This document shows, in pieces, positions 15,773-24,106 of a stretch of 64,000 bases of DNA. Under the pieces are notes generated by a model. That model did no database searches, had not been told where the DNA came from, and worked only from the letters and a program-made list of their open reading frames with translations. Both the position numbers and the translations under genes were made by a program. This DNA comes from Bacillota bacterium (GTDB taxonomy: Bacteria; Bacillota; Clostridia; Acetivibrionales; DTU013): NCBI GenBank assembly GCA_023426125.1, contig JAFABI010000103.1, positions 186,001-250,000 on the forward strand, given 5' to 3'. Position 1 is the first letter of the stretch, and each line of letters begins with the position of its first letter.

Positions 15773-17479
15773 TTATCCCAGAGGGATAATGCTTTGTCCG
15801 TTTACGTCAAACAGCCCTTTGTCTGTCAGCCTGAGCTCAGGTATCACTGTAAGCGCCATGAAGGATAATGTCATGAAGGGATCCATTCCTGCAGGCACAC
15901 CCATTTTCTGCGCTGTTTCCAGCATTTCATCCAATAGGGCATGTACCTCCTCGTAAGCTTTTAGCGAAATAAGTCCCGCGATTTTAAGGGGAAGCGTTTT
16001 TACGGCCTTGCCGCCGGAACATATGGTAATGCCGCCGCCAACGGCCTTTATTTCCTTTATGGCGGCAAGCATGTCTTCGTCGTTATCGCCGGCAACAATT
16101 AGATTATGGGAATCGTGTGAGATTGTCGACGCAATGGCGCCTCCTCTTAGCCTGAAGTTGCCCAACAAGCCGAGGCCTATGCGTCCGGAGGCTTTATGGC
16201 GTTCAACCAAAGCCAGTTTTACAGGATCCTCCGCGGTAATGCACTTGAATTCGCCATTTACAACACTGACCCGCCGGACCGATTTTCCTGTAACGATACT
16301 TCCAGGCACAATTTCAATGACCTTCGCAGCAGAATCTTCAAGCTTTATTTTAAGCATATCCGCAGCTACATCCGGTAAGTTTACGGTATTTCCAATGTTT
16401 TGCGGGATATGCGGGATATCCCGGCAAATGCTTTGACCGGATACCCGCAGGCCATTTTTGTAGACGCTGTGAATCTTGAATTCCTCCAGGTTATCCAGTA
16501 TCACAATGTCTGCAAGATAGCCGGGCGCAATTGCTCCCCTGTCCCTCAGGCCATAGCATTCGGCCGTATTGAGGGTGGCCATTATGACGGCGCTTACGGG
16601 GTCAATCCCATTCTTCACCGCCATTCTTATATTGTTGTCAATATGTCCGTACCGGAGGATATCCTCCAACTGGCGGTCATCGGTACAAAACAGGCACCTT
16701 CTCAGATTGTCGGGATTCACGGCTTTCACAAGGGCCAGGAGGTCCTTTGCCGCCGAGCCTTCCCTTATTAAGATATGGAAGCCCAGGCGGAGCTTTTCAA
16801 GCATCTCCCCGGCTTCCACACACTCATGGTCGGTCCTGATCCCCGCGGCAGCATATGCATTAAGAGCTGCACCCGTCAGCCCCGGCGCATGCCCGTCGAT
16901 TGCCCTCCCTTTAAAAAGACTGATTTTTTCCATGATATCCGGCCTTCCGGAGACAACTCCCTGAAAATCCATCACTTCTCCCAGGCCAAGCACTCTGCCG
17001 TCATTATACAGCTTCTCCATATCCTTTGTATCAAAGCTTGCCCCGGGACTGTCAAAGGGAGTGGCAGGCACACAGGAAGGCAGCATCATAAACACATCCA
17101 GAAGGATGTCCCTGCTGTTTTCAAGAAGGAATCTCACTCCCGCCAGGCCGGCTACATTGGCGATCTCATGCGGATCTGCAATGACTGTTGTCGTACCTCT
17201 CGGGACCACAGCCCTGGCAAATTCCGAAGGCATAACCATGGAGGACTCCAGATGCATATGTGCATCCATCAGGCCGGGAACGGCATACCTTCCCTCCAGG
17301 TCGATTTCCTCCAGCCCATCGTAGTGTCCGATTCCGGCGATCCTATCTCCTGCAATGGCAATATCGCCATTATATACCTCATGGGTAAACACATTCACAA
17401 TACTGGCTTTTTTCAAAACAAGCCGGCTTTTTTTCCTGCCGGCTGCAATTTCTATCAGTTCGTTGGCATCATACGTCAT
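15773..17479 (-). CDS. ade: Adenine deaminase
   Basis: A 568-residue amidohydrolase that converts adenine to hypoxanthine and ammonia in purine salvage. The metal-binding DAHMHLESSM lies near residue 70, followed by PRGTTTVIADPHE, the HAPGLTG segment, and the C-terminal ade domain with SHDSHNLIVAGDND. Length and domain order are normal. It is a single gene preceded by an AGAGGTG ribosome site. The roughly 70-base upstream gap is too short for a purine riboswitch plus terminator, and I see none. It may be cotranscribed with the isoprenoid-synthase-like gene upstream. Confidence 0.95.
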   Translation of the reverse strand: MTYDANELIEIAAGRKKSRLVLKKASIVNVFTHEVYNGDIAIAGDRIAGIGHYDGLEEIDLEGRYAVPGLMDAHMHLESSMVMPSEFARAVVPRGTTTVIADPHEIANVAGLAGVRFLLENSRDILLDVFMMLPSCVPATPFDSPGASFDTKDMEKLYNDGRVLGLGEVMDFQGVVSGRPDIMEKISLFKGRAIDGHAPGLTGAALNAYAAAGIRTDHECVEAGEMLEKLRLGFHILIREGSAAKDLLALVKAVNPDNLRRCLFCTDDRQLEDILRYGHIDNNIRMAVKNGIDPVSAVIMATLNTAECYGLRDRGAIAPGYLADIVILDNLEEFKIHSVYKNGLRVSGQSICRDIPHIPQNIGNTVNLPDVAADMLKIKLEDSAAKVIEIVPGSIVTGKSVRRVSVVNGEFKCITAEDPVKLALVERHKASGRIGLGLLGNFRLRGGAIASTISHDSHNLIVAGDNDEDMLAAIKEIKAVGGGITICSGGKAVKTLPLKIAGLISLKAYEEVHALLDEMLETAQKMGVPAGMDPFMTLSFMALTVIPELRLTDKGLFDVNGQSIIPLG

Positions 17480-17549
17480 AGCGCACCTCTATGTACTATA
17501 ATACCATAATATTTTCCACTTTTGAGACTTTATTAACATTTCTTTTTGG

Positions 17550-18818
17550 TCACGTCGCCAGGGCTCTCGCGATGATGCTGTCCATAGGAACGGTCTCGTT
17601 CTTTTCAAACAGCTGATAATACTCTTTTCCAGCCCGCTTGTACAGCCTGCGAAGATAGCCGAAGCTGATGGGAGAGTGGCGTTCAAGCCTACTGATAAAG
17701 CCTTTGCTGTATTTTGAGGGGTTGTTGGCAGCCGCGCATATAAGCAGCAGCATGCAGCTGTCCCGGATCAAGCGCTTCTGTGCTTTCATTCCGGGGGTAT
17801 GAAAGCATTGGTCGTTGTCAATCAAATTGAACATGAAATTTACCAGCTTGCTCGTGACAGAATCCAGCTTCCACTTGTCCGCAGTCTGGGAAAACATGGT
17901 CATATGCCTGTTTTTCAAATCAACCGCCACATCCTGGGCATCATCCGCTAACTGCAAAAATATGCCGAAGCCGAACATAAACCGCGCCTGGGCTTCCGTC
18001 AGGGACCCGTTTATAAGAAAGGCGTCCGCCAATACGGACGAACCGCCTTTGGCAAAGCTGATGCCGGGTATGTCGGATTCATAGGGTGAAAGCAATCCTT
18101 TTTGCTGCCTCAGACTCCTTTGCTGGGCGTCATGTATTTCCAGAAGGCTTCCATAAACCTCAGGGAAGCTTTCTCTTGCGTATTGGGCCTCAATCATTCC
18201 AACCAACCTGAATATTTTGGCTTCATACGGGTTTTTCGCATTCACCTGCTTTCCCTCCAGTGCCAGCTTGAACCTGTCTCCATACAGGAGCTTTTCTTCA
18301 AGACGGACCTCCATGGAATCCAGATAATTGTCGGTGTACGGATAAAGCATGCTGTAGGCAAACAGTGCAGGAGTGAACTCCACCTTCCTGTCCAGCAGAA
18401 CCTGGATGCAGTTCATAATCCACGCATTCCGCATGGCCTGTAAAATTTCCGTCGTCTTGATGGAAGAATCAAAGCTGCGGGCCCGGTCAATAAAATCAGA
18501 GGTTACCTTGCAGTAACCTCCCGCCAGCAATGCTTCGGCGCCTCCTCCGCCCAGTTCCAGTATTTCGTCGCCGATGACTCCAAGAAGATTTCTTATTCTC
18601 GCCCCCCAGGCGGAAGAATTTCTCTCAATGTTTCCCGGATTTACTCTCACTTCGGCCAGCAGCTGCTCGACTACCGAGTCCGTTTTCCTTTCAGCCGACC
18701 GCTGTCGTTCCGGACTGTAAATCCTGTCAAACGCCGGGAATTCCGCAGATGTATTCCACCATACCTTCAAAAATTCATTTTTAAATTCATCCACCTGGTT
18801 TTCGAATTTGTAATTCAT
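17550..18818 (-). CDS. Class I isoprenoid-synthase-like protein (orphan)
   Basis: A predominantly alpha-helical protein of about 422 residues from the chosen start. It carries two aspartate motifs in the order expected for class I prenyl-transferring or terpene enzymes: TDNYLD (Asp163 and Asp167) and LQLADDAQDVAVDL (Asp292, Asp293, Asp296). These would bind magnesium and a diphosphate substrate. It is longer than ordinary polyprenyl synthases and fits none of the named families by eye. The ATG at 18818 (MNYKFENQV) has GGGGAAGG 8 bases before it; the longer frame from 18938 reads through a palindromic repeat and is rejected. The last codons (IARALAT, stop) lie in a TCATTGCGAG-type repeat fragment. 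No other isoprenoid gene is nearby, so product and partner are unknown. Confidence 0.7.
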   Translation of the reverse strand: MNYKFENQVDEFKNEFLKVWWNTSAEFPAFDRIYSPERQRSAERKTDSVVEQLLAEVRVNPGNIERNSSAWGARIRNLLGVIGDEILELGGGGAEALLAGGYCKVTSDFIDRARSFDSSIKTTEILQAMRNAWIMNCIQVLLDRKVEFTPALFAYSMLYPYTDNYLDSMEVRLEEKLLYGDRFKLALEGKQVNAKNPYEAKIFRLVGMIEAQYARESFPEVYGSLLEIHDAQQRSLRQQKGLLSPYESDIPGISFAKGGSSVLADAFLINGSLTEAQARFMFGFGIFLQLADDAQDVAVDLKNRHMTMFSQTADKWKLDSVTSKLVNFMFNLIDNDQCFHTPGMKAQKRLIRDSCMLLLICAAANNPSKYSKGFISRLERHSPISFGYLRRLYKRAGKEYYQLFEKNETVPMDSIIARALAT

Positions 18819-18837
18819 TCCCGTTGCCTTCCCCATT

Positions 18838-18951
18838 ACTACAGCGCAAGTTTCCGAATAAACCCCTGCAGAAATACCGCGGTGAAGCATTTGCTGCATT
18901 TCAAGCAATGCGTATAAATGCCGATCAGTGTAATGCAACTTGCGCTATAGT
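18838..18951. repeat. Palindromic intergenic repeat, copy 3 (inverted)
   Basis: Ends ACTACAGCGCAAGTT and AACTTGCGCTATAGTG form an outer stem. The interior, read on the minus strand, matches copy 1 (CATTTATACGC, then GCAAATGCTTCACCGCGG). It abuts the ribosome site of the isoprenoid-synthase-like gene, so it forms that gene's leader. An open frame passes through it and would extend the protein artificially. Confidence 0.75.
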
Positions 18952-18986
18952 GCTATTTAACGTCTTCTGAATCATAATGCAAATTA

Positions 18987-19883
18987 CTATTCAAAATCAA
19001 CCGTTAACTTGCTCACAGCCGTATCCACATCCATATCGATTTTGACGGCGGCATCGTCATAGCCCTCTGAATAATAAGTCCTGTCTCTCTTTTCCCAACC
19101 GGGCCCGTCAAGATTGGTGGAATTGAGCGCTCCGTCCACCCTGATCCTGACGCCTGCATCGGAAGGTACCTTGATATCCAATTTGGCTGCACCGGCATTG
19201 ATATCAATCCGGGGATTTGCATAGTCATCCCCCAGCGTGAGTGAAATATTTGCCGCCCCCATATCCAAAGAGAACTTTTCAACCGCAAGTCCGGACAAGT
19301 CGAAGGCAGCGTCAACTGCGCCGGTATCTATCTCAATATCCCACGGGACCTGGTTGCTTAAATGAAAACGGTTGTAACGGGTACTCAAATTCTTATTAAA
19401 GCTGCCGATGTTGTAATTTTTTTTATCAAAGGCGATCTTTGAAACCCCATCTTCGACCTTATCCGAATAAGTCACGTACTCGTCCTGGATTTCCGCTTCC
19501 AGCAGCGCCGAAGCGTCTGAATCCAGATTGATCCTCGTACCTCCGAAGGCAATCTTTAAATTTCCCTTTTGAACTTCCGCCCTTCTTTCGATGGAAACGC
19601 TCCTGCCTGCCGTGATTCCTTCACCGCCGTCTCCGGTTCTGCCGTCCTCAAAGAAATAGCCATAGGATATGACCACCGCCAGAAATGCGACCCAGGCAAC
19701 AGCCTTTATAATTTCATTGTTCCTGAAGATGATGTTTATGCCGATTAATACAAGTACAAGAGGCCACAGCACAAACAAAGCATGAAATATGGACCAAGAA
19801 ATGACTCCTACGCTTACCAGGACCCATATAATACCCACCGTAAGGAGAAAAACCCCAAACCCCACTCCTTTATTGCTTTTCAT
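18987..19883 (-). CDS. LiaF-like membrane protein (cell-wall-active antibiotic response)
   Basis: A 298-residue protein with three to four N-terminal helices (LiaF/DUF5668-type, about 5-80) followed by an extracellular or cytosolic beta-rich domain with repeated LDMGAANIS and INAGAAKLDIKVP units typical of LiaF C-terminal domains. In Bacillus, LiaF represses the LiaRS envelope-stress system; no liaRS pair adjoins here. The start at MKSNKGVGFG has GGAGG nearby; an upstream in-frame ATG at 19922 would overlap the PspC gene. It is the second gene of a two-gene unit, 4 bases after the PspC gene. Confidence 0.8.
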   Translation of the reverse strand: MKSNKGVGFGVFLLTVGIIWVLVSVGVISWSIFHALFVLWPLVLVLIGINIIFRNNEIIKAVAWVAFLAVVISYGYFFEDGRTGDGGEGITAGRSVSIERRAEVQKGNLKIAFGGTRINLDSDASALLEAEIQDEYVTYSDKVEDGVSKIAFDKKNYNIGSFNKNLSTRYNRFHLSNQVPWDIEIDTGAVDAAFDLSGLAVEKFSLDMGAANISLTLGDDYANPRIDINAGAAKLDIKVPSDAGVRIRVDGALNSTNLDGPGWEKRDRTYYSEGYDDAAVKIDMDVDTAVSKLTVDFE

Positions 19884-19887
19884 AGCA

Positions 19888-20337
19888 TCAATTCCTCCCT
19901 TTGAGGATAATAACGCCACCAATTCCTATGAGAACAACAGGAACAAGAACTTTGTAATCAAAGTCAGGGATGAACTGCTTTATTAAAAACATAATGCCCA
20001 GGCCTACCAGAACAGCCCCTATGACCAGCTTGTTTCTCTCCGTATTGTATTTCGGCGGCTCAGCCCACTCGTCCTTGTCTTTTTCCTGCTGGTGAAAGAA
20101 ATCATCGGTACTTCCGGCAGTTTCGCTCTTCCAGCTCTCGCCTCCGCCATGGACCTTTTCCTCGTCGGGCATAATAACGGCTGCGATTATATATGCAAGT
20201 ATCCCTGTGCCTGACAGTGCGATTACGATTGTGAGGATTCTTATAATAACTGCATCAATTCCGAAATATTCGGCAAAGCCGGAACATACGCCTGCGATAA
20301 CCCTGTTTCTTTTTGGACGGTACAATTGTTTACTCAT
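19888..20337 (-). CDS. PspC domain membrane protein
   Basis: A 149-residue protein with an N-terminal PspC domain (about 3-60: LYRPKRNRVIAGVCSGFAEYFG, then a helix ending AAVIMPDEE), a charged linker, and a C-terminal pair of hydrophobic stretches (about 108-147) like the LiaI/LiaF membrane module. PspC proteins take part in envelope stress sensing. Downstream is the LiaF-like gene, and its promoter at 20390-20418 faces away from the ABC exporter genes. Confidence 0.85.
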   Translation of the reverse strand: MSKQLYRPKRNRVIAGVCSGFAEYFGIDAVIIRILTIVIALSGTGILAYIIAAVIMPDEEKVHGGGESWKSETAGSTDDFFHQQEKDKDEWAEPPKYNTERNKLVIGAVLVGLGIMFLIKQFIPDFDYKVLVPVVLIGIGGVIILKGRN

Positions 20338-20389
20338 AGCTTATTACTCCTTTATGATTTCTCCTTTTTTTCACTAGCGCTTACAATCA

Positions 20390-20418
20390 ATAATACGGAT
20401 AAGTCCTTAGAATGTCTA
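20390..20418 (-). promoter_or_regulatory. Promoter of the pspC/liaF-like unit
   Basis: Minus strand: TAGACA (20413-20418), a 17-base spacer and TATTAT (20390-20395), about 50 bases before the PspC start codon, which follows AAAGGAG. Confidence 0.55.
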
Positions 20419-20446
20419 ATGATTTTTTAAAAAATAGTAAAAACAA

Positions 20447-20474
20447 TTGCATATTCTTTTGTCAATGATAAAAT
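20447..20474 (+). promoter_or_regulatory. Probable promoter of the ABC exporter pair
   Basis: TTGCAT (20447-20452), a 16-base spacer and TAAAAT (20469-20474), about 45 bases before the first exporter ATG, which has an AAAGGAG ribosome site. Confidence 0.5.
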
Positions 20475-20519
20475 AAAAGGATAAAAGTTACAGAAAAAAT
20501 AAAGGAGCAATGCAGCCGT

Positions 20520-22265
20520 ATGGGCAATCTCAGATATATCAAAGACCTGATTGCGGCCAATAAATTTCACTATATGGCCGGAGTATTATGCCTTCTTGTG
20601 GTGGACGCACTGCAGCTGGTTCTGCCATGGCTTATAGGAAATATAACGGATCTTCTGGATTCAGGACAGCTGGATAAGACGATGATCTTGAAATATGCCC
20701 TCATCATTGTGCTCATGGCTGTGGGAATCGCATCCTTCCGGTTTTTCTGGAGGTATTTGATCCTGGGCGTATCGAAAAAAATGGAAGCTGTTTTAAGAGA
20801 GCGGTTTTATTCAAAGCTCCAAAAATTAGGAGCCTTCTATTTCAACAATCATAAAACCGGAGATCTGATGGCCCACGCTACCAATGATATAGGCAACGTC
20901 ACCATGGCAACCGGCATGGGGATTATCATATCCATCGACTCGGCCCTGATACCGGTGGTTGCCATTGTGATAATGATAAACACCGCGGGAGTCTCCCTTA
21001 CCCTGGCTTCCTTCGCACCGCTTGCCCTCCTCCTTGTAGGCACGTCATTCTTTTTGAATACCATGCAGCAAAGGATCAACAGTATGCAGGAAGCCTTTTC
21101 CTCCATGACGGAGACCGCAAGGGAAAATTTCTCAGGCATAAGGGTAATCAAGGCTTTTGTTCAGGAATTAAAGGAAATCCAGAAATTCGAAAAAGCAAAC
21201 AGCCACAATAAAAAGATGAATCTGAAATATATCATGATTACGAACATGATGTTCCCTTCCATTATGGCCATATCCTCCATCTCCTTTGCCATAGGCTTGT
21301 GGTTTGGCGGTATCCTGGTCATCCAAGGGCAAATCACCCTGGGCCAGTTCATTGCCTTCAATACCTACCTGGGCATGCTGGTCTGGCCCATTTCCGCCCT
21401 GGGATGGGTCATCAGCATTTTTCAAAGAGGGATTGTCTCGATTAAAAGGATCAACACCATTCTGGATGAAGTCCCTGAAATCCAGGAAAAAGACACTCTG
21501 GCGGAATTTCAAATCAAGGGCGGCATCACCTTCCGGAATTTGAGCTTTACCTACCCGGGGACGGAACAGCCGGTCTTAAAAAATCTGGAAATCAATCTGG
21601 AATACGGAAAAACTCTGGCCATCGTAGGCAGGACCGGCAGTGGAAAGTCCACGCTGGCAAATCTGGTTACCAGGCTTTATAATGTGCCCGACGGTACCCT
21701 TTTCATTGACGGAACCGATATCAACCGGATTCCGCTCCAGGTACTGCGCAATGCTGCAGGCTGCGTCCCCCAGGACACTTTCCTGTTTTCCTCCACCATC
21801 CGGGAGAATATCGATTTCTACAGCGGAAAACCTGAGGAGGAGATTTTAAATGCAGCCAGAACGGCGATGATCTATGACGATATCATGGAATACCCGGATA
21901 AATTTGCCACCCAGGTAGGCGAGAGAGGGGTTACCCTGTCCGGCGGGCAGAAACAAAGGGTGGCAATTGCCCGTGCGATCCTCCGGTCACCGGCTATCCT
22001 GATACTGGACGATTGCCTGTCCGCCGTGGATACCAGAACGGAGGAGGCAATCCTGAAAGGCTTGAAAAGCCTGATGAAGCAGCGGACCAGCATTATAATT
22101 TCCCACCGGGTTTCAACGATAAAAGATGCCGATGAAATCATCGTCCTGGAAAACGGCGAAATCGTGGAACGAGGCACCCATGAATTCCTGCTTTCCCTTG
22201 AAGGCGAGTATTACGGCCTGTATCAGAAACAGCTCCTGGCAGAGCAGATTGAAGGAGTGGAATAA
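20520..22265 (+). CDS. ABC exporter half-transporter, subunit with degenerate ATP site
   Basis: A 581-residue type I exporter half: six-helix membrane domain (about 15-310) and ATPase domain (about 335-575). Walker A is GRTGSGKST, the signature is a canonical LSGGQ, and Walker B is LILDDCLSAVD, in which the catalytic glutamate is replaced by aspartate. Together with the next gene this fits a heterodimeric multidrug or lipid exporter (BmrC/BmrD or TM287/288 type). The stop codon is separated by one base from the partner ATG. The substrate is unknown. Confidence 0.9.
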   Translation: MGNLRYIKDLIAANKFHYMAGVLCLLVVDALQLVLPWLIGNITDLLDSGQLDKTMILKYALIIVLMAVGIASFRFFWRYLILGVSKKMEAVLRERFYSKLQKLGAFYFNNHKTGDLMAHATNDIGNVTMATGMGIIISIDSALIPVVAIVIMINTAGVSLTLASFAPLALLLVGTSFFLNTMQQRINSMQEAFSSMTETARENFSGIRVIKAFVQELKEIQKFEKANSHNKKMNLKYIMITNMMFPSIMAISSISFAIGLWFGGILVIQGQITLGQFIAFNTYLGMLVWPISALGWVISIFQRGIVSIKRINTILDEVPEIQEKDTLAEFQIKGGITFRNLSFTYPGTEQPVLKNLEINLEYGKTLAIVGRTGSGKSTLANLVTRLYNVPDGTLFIDGTDINRIPLQVLRNAAGCVPQDTFLFSSTIRENIDFYSGKPEEEILNAARTAMIYDDIMEYPDKFATQVGERGVTLSGGQKQRVAIARAILRSPAILILDDCLSAVDTRTEEAILKGLKSLMKQRTSIIISHRVSTIKDADEIIVLENGEIVERGTHEFLLSLEGEYYGLYQKQLLAEQIEGVE

Positions 22266-22266
22266 G

Positions 22267-24072
22267 ATGTCCGAAGAATATGTGAACCAAAATGAAGAGG
22301 AAATCCTTGGCAAGGCCTATGATTCCAGACTGATGAAAAGGCTTCTGGCCTACGCCAAAGGTTATTGGAAGTATTTCACCATTGCAATTTTCATGCTCCT
22401 GGGCTCGACGCTTTCCGACCTGGCCAGGCCATATCTTTTAAAGGTGGCAATCGACGATAAGATTAAAAACGGGGACATTTCCGGACTGGGCATGATCGGC
22501 ATGCTTTTCATCGGCCTGATCGCCGCCGGCTTTCTTTTCAATTACGTCCAGATATACGTACTAAGCCGGGCAGGGCAGTCCATTATTTATAATATCCGGC
22601 AGCAGGTGTTTTCACATATTCAGAAAATGAAGCTTTCCTTTTTTGATAAAAACCCGGTGGGAAGGCTTGTGACCAGGGTGACCAACGACACTGAAACGTT
22701 GAACGACATGTATACCAATGTCCTGGTTACACTGCTGAAGGACATCCTGATACTCCTCGGAACGATCGTGATCTTGCTCCGGATGCACGTAGGCCTGGCG
22801 CTGGTTACGCTGGCAGTCACCCCTGTGGTTGTGCTGGTTACGCTTGTTTTCCGGCTAAAGATCCGTGAAGTGTACCGCGCCGTAAGAACAACCCTTGCAC
22901 GGATCAATTCGGTGTTTTCCGAAAATATAACGGGGATGCGTATTATCCAGCTTTTCAGCAAGGAAAGGGAAAATTTCGGCGAATTCAAGAAAGTCAACCG
23001 GAAGTACTATGACGCAGGCATTAAGGAAATTGTGACTTTCGGGATTTTCAGGCCCATCATTGAAATGCTTGCGTATCTCTCCATTGCGGCAATCATCTGG
23101 TACGGCGGCGGTAAGGTATTGGAAGGCACAGTGGAATTCGGAGTGCTTTATGCATTTGTCAGTTATGTAAACCTGTTTTTCCAGCCCATCAATGACCTCG
23201 CGGAAAAATACAATATCCTGCAGGCTTCCATGGCTGCCTCGGAAAGAATCTTTCAGGTTTTGGACACGGAAGGAGAAAAGGATGAAGGAACGCTGTTCCT
23301 TGATAAAGACCGGCTAAATGCCTCCATCGAGTTTAAAAACGTATGGTTTGCTTACAAAAATGAGGATTGGGTGTTAAAAGACGTCAGTTTCCACCTTCCT
23401 GCCGGCAAGACCATCGCCATCGTCGGCGCCACCGGGGCGGGCAAAACCTCCATCATCAACCTTCTTAACCGGTTCTATGAAATCCAGAAGGGAGAAATCC
23501 AGATCGACGGCATCAACATAACCGAGGTTGCAGCCGACAGTCTCCGCAGGAATATAGGCGTCGTACTGCAGGACGTATTTCTTTTCAGCGGTACGGTAAA
23601 AGAAAATATCCGTTTGAATGAGGAAAGCATCAGCGGCGATATGGTCAAAAAAGCTGCCGAGTTCGTCAATGCCGGCGGTTTTATCGAAGCCTTGCCGGAT
23701 AAATACGATGAAGAGGTGAAAGAAAGAGGTTCCACCTATTCCTCCGGCCAGAGGCAGCTGCTGGCTTTTGCCCGGGCTCTGGCCTTTGATCCGCCGATCC
23801 TGGTGCTGGATGAAGCTACCGCCAATATTGATACGGAAACAGAGCTGCTGATCCAGGATGCCCTGGCAAAGCTTACAAGGAACAGAACCACCATTGTCAT
23901 CGCACACCGGCTTTCAACGATTCAGCATGCAGATATGATCATTGTCCTCCACAAGGGAAGGATAAGGGAAATGGGAAATCACCAGGAACTGCTGTCCAAA
24001 CGGGGAATCTACTACAACCTCTATCAGCTTCAATATAACGAGGCTCAAAAATATCCCCCACCTCTGAATTAG
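22267..24072 (+). CDS. ABC exporter half-transporter, catalytic subunit
   Basis: A 601-residue type I exporter half with membrane domain (about 35-340) and ATPase domain (about 365-595). Walker A is GATGAGKTS, Walker B LVLDEATANID keeps the catalytic glutamate, and the signature is the variant YSSGQ. The degenerate signature here and the degenerate Walker B of the partner would fall in the same composite site, the usual asymmetric arrangement. The start at 22267 follows AAGGAG and the partner stop; a frame opening at 22126 lies inside the partner gene and is not used. Confidence 0.9.
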   Translation: MSEEYVNQNEEEILGKAYDSRLMKRLLAYAKGYWKYFTIAIFMLLGSTLSDLARPYLLKVAIDDKIKNGDISGLGMIGMLFIGLIAAGFLFNYVQIYVLSRAGQSIIYNIRQQVFSHIQKMKLSFFDKNPVGRLVTRVTNDTETLNDMYTNVLVTLLKDILILLGTIVILLRMHVGLALVTLAVTPVVVLVTLVFRLKIREVYRAVRTTLARINSVFSENITGMRIIQLFSKERENFGEFKKVNRKYYDAGIKEIVTFGIFRPIIEMLAYLSIAAIIWYGGGKVLEGTVEFGVLYAFVSYVNLFFQPINDLAEKYNILQASMAASERIFQVLDTEGEKDEGTLFLDKDRLNASIEFKNVWFAYKNEDWVLKDVSFHLPAGKTIAIVGATGAGKTSIINLLNRFYEIQKGEIQIDGINITEVAADSLRRNIGVVLQDVFLFSGTVKENIRLNEESISGDMVKKAAEFVNAGGFIEALPDKYDEEVKERGSTYSSGQRQLLAFARALAFDPPILVLDEATANIDTETELLIQDALAKLTRNRTTIVIAHRLSTIQHADMIIVLHKGRIREMGNHQELLSKRGIYYNLYQLQYNEAQKYPPPLN

Positions 24073-24106
24073 GTCGTTATAACGATGAAAGCAAAAAGGT
24101 GCCTGT

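Noticed and set aside
17480..17549. Purine riboswitch before adenine deaminase
   Set aside because: The gap is only 70 bases and lacks the conserved purine-aptamer loops.
18819..18938. N-terminal extension of the isoprenoid-synthase-like protein
   Set aside because: It is encoded by a palindromic intergenic repeat, and a better ribosome site precedes the ATG at 18818.
22126..22266. Upstream extension of the second ABC exporter gene
   Set aside because: It lies wholly inside the first exporter gene, and a proper ribosome site and ATG occur right after that gene's stop.
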